Below, one piece after another: positions 6,295 to 10,777 of a stretch of 10,777 nucleotides of DNA (position 1 is its first letter; each line of letters begins with the position of its first letter). Source of the DNA: Planctomycetota bacterium (GTDB lineage Bacteria; Planctomycetota; B15-G4); contig QNBX01000151.1 in NCBI GenBank assembly GCA_003644265.1, forward strand, positions 1 to 10,777, written 5' to 3'. The translations under genes and the position numbers were made by a program. The notes below the pieces were generated by a model that was not told where the DNA came from, did not search any database, and was given only the letters and a program-made list of their open reading frames with translations.

Positions 6295-7950
6295 ATGCTC
6301 CCCCACGCCCGCTGGTTCCGATTGACCTCCTGCCTCGCCGCCACCTGTCTTCTCGGCGCGGCTCTCTCCGCCAGCGAAGTGCAGCTCGCACAGAGCGGGG
6401 GTGACGTCTCCGATGGGTTCGCGGGCGGTGGCATGTTCTTTGGCGCCGACGGCGGGCCGGCGGTGGCCAGGGACGGCGACGTGATCGTGGTCGGGAACAG
6501 CGGTGACGATCTGCCGGGTCAGGGCAACCAGGGCTCGGCCAGCGTCTTCCGCTGGAACGGCTCGGCCTGGATCGAGGAGCAGACGCTGATCGCCAGCGGC
6601 GGCGACGGCAACGACAACTTCGGATGGTCGGTCGCGATCTGCGGTCCCGTGATCGCGGTGAGCGCGCCCTTCGCCGAAGTGCTCGGAGTGAGCGAGCAGG
6701 GTTCGGTCACCGTCTTCCGCTGGAACGGCTCGCTGTGGGTCGAGGAGCAGACGCTCAGCGCCAGCGGCGGCGTCGCGTTCGACGGCTTCGGGTGGTCGAT
6801 CTCGATGAACGGCGACGTGATCGTCGTCGGCGCCAAGGAAGACGACGTGGGCCTGCCCTTCCCGCTGGGCAGCCTCAACCAGGGCACGGCCACGGTCTTC
6901 CGCTGGAACGGCACGACCTGGGACGAGGAGCAGACCCTGGTGGCCAGCGCCGGCGTGGCCAATGACCGTTTCGGTTGTGCGGTCTCGGTGAGCGGACAGA
7001 CGATCGTGGTCGGCGCCAGCGAGGCGTCACCGGGTGGTCTCAGCGTGGCGGGGACGGCCACCGTGTTCCGCTACGACGGCAGCATCTGGATTGAGGAGCA
7101 GACCCTGACCCCCGCCGCCGCCGCGGCCGGTGACTCCTTCGGCAACGCCGTGGCGGTGAGCGGTGACGTGATCGTCTGCGGCTCGCCGTACCATGCGACA
7201 ACGGGCACGGCCACCGTCTACCGCTGGGACGGCGCCAGCTGGAACGAGGAGCAGACCCTCGTCTCCAGCACGGGCAGCTCCAGCACGACCTGGGCACGCT
7301 TTGGCGCGTCGTTGGCCATCCGCGGCCACACCATCGCGGTGGGCGCCTTCTTCAACGATGTCTCGTGGAAGCTCGCGCAGGGCACAGTGACGATCTTCCG
7401 CTGGGACAGCACGAGCTGGGCCGGCGAGCCGGACTTCACCAGCCTCTTCGGCGCGGCGCACGACGGCTTCGGCGCCTGCGTGGCGCTGTACGGCGACGAC
7501 GTGCTGGTCGGCTCACCACACCACCCCATGAGCGGCCACTTCAACCAGGGGGCGGCCTACCTGTTCGACAAGCCCGGACCCACCTGGAGCGATCAGGGCT
7601 CGGCGCTACGCGGCGTGTTCGGCGATCCGCTGCTGGCCGGCTCGGGCGACCTGTCCGTGGGCAGCGACAACGTGGTCGAGCTGATGCAGGCGGCGCCCGA
7701 CGCGACCGCCGGTCTGTTCCTGGCCCTCAGCAGCACGCCGGTCCCGTTCAAGGGCGGCACGCTCATGCCCTTCCCGTTCTTCCCGATCGAGCTGCTCACC
7801 ACGAGCGACAGCGGCACGCTTCCGATCGCGTTCAGCATGCCGACGGGCGCGCCTGCGGGCACCGAGCTGTGGGTGCAATGGGCCATCCAGGACGCCGCCG
7901 CGATCCACGGCGTGGCGCTCTCCAACGCGCTGCGCGGCATCACGCCTTGA
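6295..7950 (+). CDS. secreted FG-GAP repeat beta-propeller protein
   Basis: A 551-residue exported protein. Signal peptide 1 to about 26 (MLPHARWFRLTSCLAATCLL, cleavage near ALSA). Residues about 30-428 hold seven FG-GAP-like repeats of 51-61 residues. Each has a DxFG...V...G..I.VG strand set and ends in a VFRWNG..W.EEQTL-type strand (W87, W143, W204, Y260, W311, W370; the seventh, YLFDKPGPTW, is degenerate). Seven repeats fit one closed seven-bladed propeller like the integrin-alpha head. Residues about 431-551 form a separate C-terminal domain (LLAGSGDLSVGSDN, PFKGGTLMPFPFFP, final SNALRGITP) of a type I associate with planctomycete exported proteins. Its role is unknown; surface binding or sorting is a guess. 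No enzyme motif is seen. GGAG at 6285-6288 sits six bases before the ATG, and the signal peptide supports this start over an upstream ATG at 6208. Confidence 0.9.
   Translation: MLPHARWFRLTSCLAATCLLGAALSASEVQLAQSGGDVSDGFAGGGMFFGADGGPAVARDGDVIVVGNSGDDLPGQGNQGSASVFRWNGSAWIEEQTLIASGGDGNDNFGWSVAICGPVIAVSAPFAEVLGVSEQGSVTVFRWNGSLWVEEQTLSASGGVAFDGFGWSISMNGDVIVVGAKEDDVGLPFPLGSLNQGTATVFRWNGTTWDEEQTLVASAGVANDRFGCAVSVSGQTIVVGASEASPGGLSVAGTATVFRYDGSIWIEEQTLTPAAAAAGDSFGNAVAVSGDVIVCGSPYHATTGTATVYRWDGASWNEEQTLVSSTGSSSTTWARFGASLAIRGHTIAVGAFFNDVSWKLAQGTVTIFRWDSTSWAGEPDFTSLFGAAHDGFGACVALYGDDVLVGSPHHPMSGHFNQGAAYLFDKPGPTWSDQGSALRGVFGDPLLAGSGDLSVGSDNVVELMQAAPDATAGLFLALSSTPVPFKGGTLMPFPFFPIELLTTSDSGTLPIAFSMPTGAPAGTELWVQWAIQDAAAIHGVALSNALRGITP
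6544..7410 (+). repeat. DNA-level repeats within the FG-GAP gene
   Basis: The codons for VFRWNG recur as nearly the same DNA (GTCTTCCGCTGGAACGGC at 6544, 6712 and 6895; variants at 7063, 7216 and 7393), spaced 168, 183, 168, 153 and 177 bases. The first three are identical over 18 bases, suggesting fairly recent blade duplication or gene conversion among blades 1-3. Confidence 0.75.
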
Positions 7951-7982
7951 GCACAGCTGTGCATCGCGGAGGCTACGTCCGC
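7951..7982. promoter_or_regulatory. palindrome and small hairpin after the FG-GAP stop
   Basis: GCACAGCTGTGC (7951-7962) is a perfect 12-bp palindrome starting at the base after the stop codon. GCGGA (7966-7970) and TCCGC (7978-7982) form a second small hairpin with a 7-base loop. Neither is followed by a T tract, so an intrinsic terminator is not well supported. Both lie between the gene end and the repeat boundary at 7990. Confidence 0.4.
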
Positions 7983-8108
7983 CTTGCCCAGACCATCCCC
8001 GTGGTCGCTGGACGCTTGGTGCTCGGCACCTGGCAGGGCCTGTTCCTGGCGGAGCATCGCCGCGCGCCGCACCGCCGCCAGCTGGTGCTGCACGTCAGCG
8101 GCGAGTGA
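7959..8108 (+). pseudogene. 3' fragment of a second yjbQ gene
   Basis: The frame from a GTG at 7959 reads nine unrelated residues and then TIPVVAGRLVLGTWQGLFL..., matching the last 38 residues of the complete YjbQ (104-141) with four substitutions (Asp to Ala, Ala to Val, His to Arg, Arg to Gln) and no gaps. Homology begins abruptly at about 7990. The first 103 residues with the QHTS and EGPDDMPAH motifs are missing, so no enzyme can be made. Six further codons differ only silently, which suggests the two copies diverged while coding, before this one was cut. Confidence 0.88.
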
Positions 8109-8214
8109 GGGCAGCGAGCTGCGTCGAGCTCAAGCGCGCTGCTCCAGCCACGCCCTGACGCTGGCCGCCATCTCGGGCGTGATTACGTGGCCCGCGTCGA
8201 AGAGCTGCAGCGTG
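7990..8214 (+). repeat. right copy of the yjbQ/esterase 3'-end direct repeat
   Basis: Partner of the repeat at 4314-4604. Block 1 at 7990-8108 is the broken yjbQ end and block 2 at 8141-8214 is the intact end of the complete esterase gene; they are 32 bases apart. The intact genes lie on the outer sides (yjbQ left, esterase right) and the broken ones face the cassette. This is the arrangement expected after a single recombination event within the shared segment. Confidence 0.9.
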
Positions 8215-9023
8215 ACGTCGGCGCCCGCCGCCTCCAGCAGCTGCGCGTTGGTGCGTCCGGTCTCGGGGCCGACGGCCTCGTCGCGCTCGCCGTGCTGCAG
8301 CAGCACCGGGCAGCCCTCCAGGTCGGGCAGGCCCCCGGGGATGTAGTCCTCGCGGAAGCTGCCGGCCTGCAGCACGAAGCCCGCGACGCGCTTGGGCTGG
8401 CGCAGGGCCGCCACCGCCGCCAGGTACGCGCCTTGTGAGAAGCCCGCCAGCCAGACCGCACCCGGGTCGGCGCCCAGTTCGTCGAGCGCGGCGTCCACGG
8501 TCAGCCACAGGGCCGCGACCGCGCCGTCGAGGCTGGCCAGGAAGCCCTGCCGGTCCACGGTCGAGTAGTGGTACCAGGCTCGGCCGATGCGCGCGCCACG
8601 ATCGGGGCGGCGCACCTCCATCGGGTAGAAGCCATCGGGGAAGCAGGCGGCGAAGCGCGCGGGCACGGCCGGCCCCATCCAGCGTTGCTGCCGCGCGCCG
8701 CTCTGGCCCTGGCCGTGCAGGCACACCAGCAGCGACGGGGGGCCGTCACCCGGCTTGGTCGGCGGGCACAGCAGGCTCTCGACCTGCGTGCTGAACGCAC
8801 GACGCATGCTGCGCACGCCGCCGGAACTGATCGCGTCACCCGCGTCACCCGCGTCACCCGCGGCACCCGCGGCACCCGCGGCACCCGCGGCACCCGCGGC
8901 ACCCGCGGCACCCGCGGCACCCGCGGCACCCGCGGCACGCCCGTCGGCGGGGCCGCTCGCGTCGCTTCGGTCGGTCACGTCGCCGGCTGCGCGCCTGTGG
9001 CCTGCGTCACCCGGCTCACTCAC
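8130..9023 (-). CDS. alpha/beta-hydrolase, phospholipase/carboxylesterase family, with Ala-Gly linker
   Basis: The hydrolase domain (from Met73, ATG at 8807, to residue 297) belongs to the phospholipase/carboxylesterase group (Abhydrolase_2-like, near YpfH/EstB). Motifs: oxyanion HGQGQSG (103-109), nucleophile elbow GFSQG with Ser196, acid Asp248 in QHGERDEAVG, and His279 in DAGHVITPEM. It is cytoplasmic, with a small-ester substrate not predictable. GTG 9023 is preferred as start: it overlaps the upstream hydrolase stop by four bases (GTGA) and is in frame. It adds 28 hydrophilic residues (MSEPGDAGHRR...) and a 36-residue Ala/Gly/Asp low-complexity stretch encoded by a 9-bp tandem repeat. 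The alternative, ATG 8807 (225 residues), gives the normal family length. Neither start has a clear Shine-Dalgarno sequence, so the N terminus is uncertain while the domain is sure. Its 3' end is the right copy of the direct repeat. Confidence 0.85.
   Translation of the reverse strand: MSEPGDAGHRRAAGDVTDRSDASGPADGRAAGAAGAAGAAGAAGAAGAAGAAGAAGDAGDAGDAISSGGVRSMRRAFSTQVESLLCPPTKPGDGPPSLLVCLHGQGQSGARQQRWMGPAVPARFAACFPDGFYPMEVRRPDRGARIGRAWYHYSTVDRQGFLASLDGAVAALWLTVDAALDELGADPGAVWLAGFSQGAYLAAVAALRQPKRVAGFVLQAGSFREDYIPGGLPDLEGCPVLLQHGERDEAVGPETGRTNAQLLEAAGADVTLQLFDAGHVITPEMAASVRAWLEQRA
8833..8940. repeat. 9-bp tandem repeat, 12 units
   Basis: Three units of GCGTCACCC (8833-8859) are followed by eight perfect units of GCGGCACCC (8860-8931) and one variant GCGGCACGC (8932-8940). 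On the minus strand, in the esterase frame, it reads Arg-Ala-Ala, (Gly-Ala-Ala)x8, (Gly-Asp-Ala)x3. The unit is a multiple of three, so changes in copy number keep the frame. Confidence 0.95.
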
Positions 9024-9670
9024 GAGATGGGGTACCGCCCGGTGAGGAACGGGTTGCCGCGACGCTCCTTGCCGATGGTGGTGCCGGGGCCGTGGCCCGT
9101 GACCACCTGCACCTCGTCGTCGAGGGCCATCAGCTTGCCCTGCAGGCTGGACATGATCTCCGCGCTGTCGCCACCCCACAGATCGGTGCGCCCGATGCCG
9201 CCGGCAAACAGCGTGTCGCCCGCGAACAGGATCTGGCGCCCGTCGGCCTCCAGCACGAACGAGCAGCTGCCCGGCGTGTGGCCCGGCGTGTGCAACACCT
9301 CCAGCTTGGTGTCGCCCAGGCTGAAGCGGTCGCCCTCCTCGATGTGCCCGTCCAGCGCCACGGCCTCGGTGCTGCTCAGGCCCAGCATGCGGCCCTGCAT
9401 GTCGAGGTGCTCCAGCAGCCAGGTGTCGCCGCGGTGCAGCCGGTGGTCGCCGCCGCACAGCCGCTTGAAGGCCGCGCTGCCGCCGATGTGATCGAGGTGC
9501 GCGTGGGTGTGCAGCACGTGGGTGACCGTCAGGCCGTCCTCGGCCAGCAGCTCGGCGATGCGGTCGGCCTCGTCGCCGGGGTCGATCACGAGGGCCTGGC
9601 CCGAGGCGGGGTCTCCCAGGATGGAGCAGTTGCACCCGAACGAGCCCACGGCGATGGTCTTGAGGATCAT
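9020..9670 (-). CDS. metallo-beta-lactamase-fold hydrolase, glyoxalase II-like
   Basis: A 216-residue cytoplasmic member of the metallo-beta-lactamase superfamily, close to the short glyoxalase-II-like (GloB/YcbL) group that hydrolyses thioesters such as S-lactoylglutathione. The metal ligands are all present: HAHLDH (56-61, with His56, His58, Asp60, His61), HTPGHTPGS with His131, FAGDTLF with bridging Asp152, and TGHGPGT with His193. Length fits YcbL-type proteins, which lack the extra C-terminal glutathione-binding domain of classical GloB, so a specific glyoxalase role is only possible. The ATG at 9670 gives the usual family N terminus (MILKTIAVGSFGCNC). It is first in a likely two-gene operon with the esterase, whose start overlaps its stop. 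The 91-base gap to the divergent epimerase gene must hold both promoters; no clear elements are seen. Confidence 0.93.
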   Translation of the reverse strand: MILKTIAVGSFGCNCSILGDPASGQALVIDPGDEADRIAELLAEDGLTVTHVLHTHAHLDHIGGSAAFKRLCGGDHRLHRGDTWLLEHLDMQGRMLGLSSTEAVALDGHIEEGDRFSLGDTKLEVLHTPGHTPGSCSFVLEADGRQILFAGDTLFAGGIGRTDLWGGDSAEIMSSLQGKLMALDDEVQVVTGHGPGTTIGKERRGNPFLTGRYPIS

Positions 9671-9761
9671 GGGGCCATCATCCCGGCGGCGGCGCGTCGG
9701 GGCAACGGCGGCTTCGTTCGCAGGCGCTCGTCGTCCCTCGCCACCCGGAGCTCAGCTCGTC

Positions 9762-10754
9762 ATGCGCGTGGCCATCACGGGTGTCACCGGCTTCGTGGGC
9801 ACGGCCCTCGCGCGCCGCCTGGTGAAGCAGGGACACGAGGTGACCGGGCTGTGCCGCGCGCGCTCGTCGCCGGCCACCGTGGCCTGGCTGCGACGCCTGG
9901 GCGTGACCCTGGTGCAGGGCGAGATCGAGCGCCCGGCCAGCCTGCCCGCGCTGATGGCTGGCGCCGAGCTGGTGCTGCACTGCGCGGCGGTGATCGGCTA
10001 CCGGCGCCGGCTGGCGGGGCTCATGCAGCGCGTCAACGTGCTGGGCACGCGGCACGTGGTCGAGGCGGCCCTGGCGGCGCGGGTGGGGCGGCTGGTGCAC
10101 GTCTCCAGCATCGCGGCCCTGGGCATCGCGCCCATGCCGCAGGTGCGCGACGAGCGCTCGCCTTTCATGGGGGGCGAGCTGGACGCGCCCTACTTCGAGA
10201 CCAAGGCCCTGGCCGAGGACGAGGTGCAGCGCGCCTGCGCCGCGGGGCTCGACGCGGTGATCGTGAACCCCTCGGCCATCTACGGTCCCTCGGAGGCCGC
10301 GAGCAACTCCAGCAACGTGATCGCCAGCATCCTGCGCTCCGGCGTGCGCTTCGTGCCCAGCGGCGGCATCAACGTGGTGCCGCTGGAGACGGTGGTGCAG
10401 GGCGTCCTGGCCGCGGCCCGTCGCGGGCGCAGCGGGCGTCGCTACCTGCTGGTGGGCGAGAACCTGACCCTGGCCCAGCTCATGCAGCGCGTGGGCAAGG
10501 CCGCGGGCGTGGCGCTGGAGCCGCGCGAGCTGCCGGATCTTCCGTGGGGGCTGGTGCGGGCGTTGCTCGAGCTGATCGAACCCTGCGTGCCGGACCGCGT
10601 GTGGTTCACGCCCGACATGCTGGCGGCATTCGGGCGCAGCCTGTGGTTCGACGGCGCGCGCGCGCGGGACGAGCTGGGTCTCGTGGCGACCGACCTGGAC
10701 GCCTGCCTGGCCGCGACCGTGGCGCAACTCCGTCGCGACGGTCGCGTGAGCTGA
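9762..10754 (+). CDS. NAD(P)-dependent epimerase/dehydratase (extended SDR)
   Basis: A 330-residue extended short-chain dehydrogenase/reductase, similar in build to nucleoside-sugar epimerases, dihydroflavonol-4-reductase-like proteins and hopanoid-locus HpnA-type proteins. The Rossmann glycine motif TGVTGFVG (6-13) starts the protein. HCAAVIG (73-79) is the NNAA-type strand, VSSIAALG (114-121) carries the catalytic Ser, and YFETK gives the Tyr144-x3-Lys148 pair. NPSAIYGPSE (169-178) and the C-terminal substrate domain follow, at a normal family length. The ATG at 9762 has GGAG at 9747-9750, eleven bases upstream; it starts directly at the first Rossmann strand, so upstream in-frame starts are unlikely. 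No sugar or lipid pathway genes are adjacent, so the substrate cannot be named. Transcribed divergently from the metallo-hydrolase/esterase pair. Confidence 0.92.
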   Translation: MRVAITGVTGFVGTALARRLVKQGHEVTGLCRARSSPATVAWLRRLGVTLVQGEIERPASLPALMAGAELVLHCAAVIGYRRRLAGLMQRVNVLGTRHVVEAALAARVGRLVHVSSIAALGIAPMPQVRDERSPFMGGELDAPYFETKALAEDEVQRACAAGLDAVIVNPSAIYGPSEAASNSSNVIASILRSGVRFVPSGGINVVPLETVVQGVLAAARRGRSGRRYLLVGENLTLAQLMQRVGKAAGVALEPRELPDLPWGLVRALLELIEPCVPDRVWFTPDMLAAFGRSLWFDGARARDELGLVATDLDACLAATVAQLRRDGRVS

Positions 10755-10777
10755 CGCTGCACGCGCGCCTCAGCGCC

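Noticed and set aside
8501..8938. Long alternative frames through the tandem repeat (Pro-Arg-Val repeats on the minus strand, Thr-Arg-Gly and Pro-Ala-Ala repeats on the plus strand)
   Set aside because: Any frame through a stop-free 9-bp repeat stays open. These lead into antisense or out-of-frame readings of the esterase and have no domain pattern. Only the frame entering the esterase domain is supported.
8833..8940. CRISPR-like array
   Set aside because: Units are 9 bp, directly adjacent and without spacers; it is a simple tandem repeat.
8130..9635. A single 501-residue minus-strand protein covering the esterase and beyond
   Set aside because: Beyond 9023 it reads the metallo-hydrolase gene out of frame, giving Arg/Gly/Pro-rich noise; the metallo-hydrolase frame has all metal ligands and must be the real one.

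Overview
The window is a GC-rich bacterial chromosome segment. Its genes are short-spaced, and the gene ends in one place carry the marks of an insertion. The best guess for the host is Planctomycetota or a similar GC-rich, secretion-rich lineage. This rests on a secreted FG-GAP propeller with a C-terminal domain of a type I associate with planctomycete exported proteins, a DDE transposase of the kind common there, and a carboxypeptidase-regulatory-like remnant. It is an inference from protein style, not from a marker gene; no rRNA or tRNA gene is visible.

Left part (1-1613, + strand): a probable three-gene operon. It holds a small zinc-ribbon protein with a DUF2007-like N-terminal half, a possible 48-residue acidic-tailed peptide overlapping it by four bases, and an arginine deiminase / dimethylargininase-type hydrolase with all catalytic residues. 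Next (1614-1943) is a stretch without an intact gene. It carries a minus-strand remnant of a carboxypeptidase-regulatory-like domain, a run of eight G, and a perfect Shine-Dalgarno sequence that sits too far from the next start.

Middle left (1944-3826, + strand): a full-length Fic-domain protein with an intact active site and its inhibitory helix. It abuts an N-terminally truncated DDE transposase. The junction carries a 10-bp tandem duplication. Positions 3827-4006 show no gene.

Middle right (4007-8214): a complete yjbQ is followed by a broken 3' end of an esterase gene. Then come two divergent genes for exported proteins: a penicillin-binding-type serine hydrolase with TPRs (-) and a seven-repeat FG-GAP propeller (+). 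After them comes a broken 3' end of a second yjbQ, running into the 3' end of the complete esterase gene. The gene fragments form a pair of direct repeats flanking a 3.4-kb cassette. This is the clearest hidden structure here, and it looks like integration by recombination in the convergent yjbQ/esterase 3' ends.

Right part (8130-10754): the esterase lies downstream of a glyoxalase-II-like metallo-beta-lactamase-fold hydrolase on the minus strand, probably translationally coupled. A 9-bp tandem repeat encodes an Ala-Ala-Gly linker at the esterase N terminus. Divergent from this pair is an NAD-dependent epimerase/dehydratase (SDR) on the + strand.
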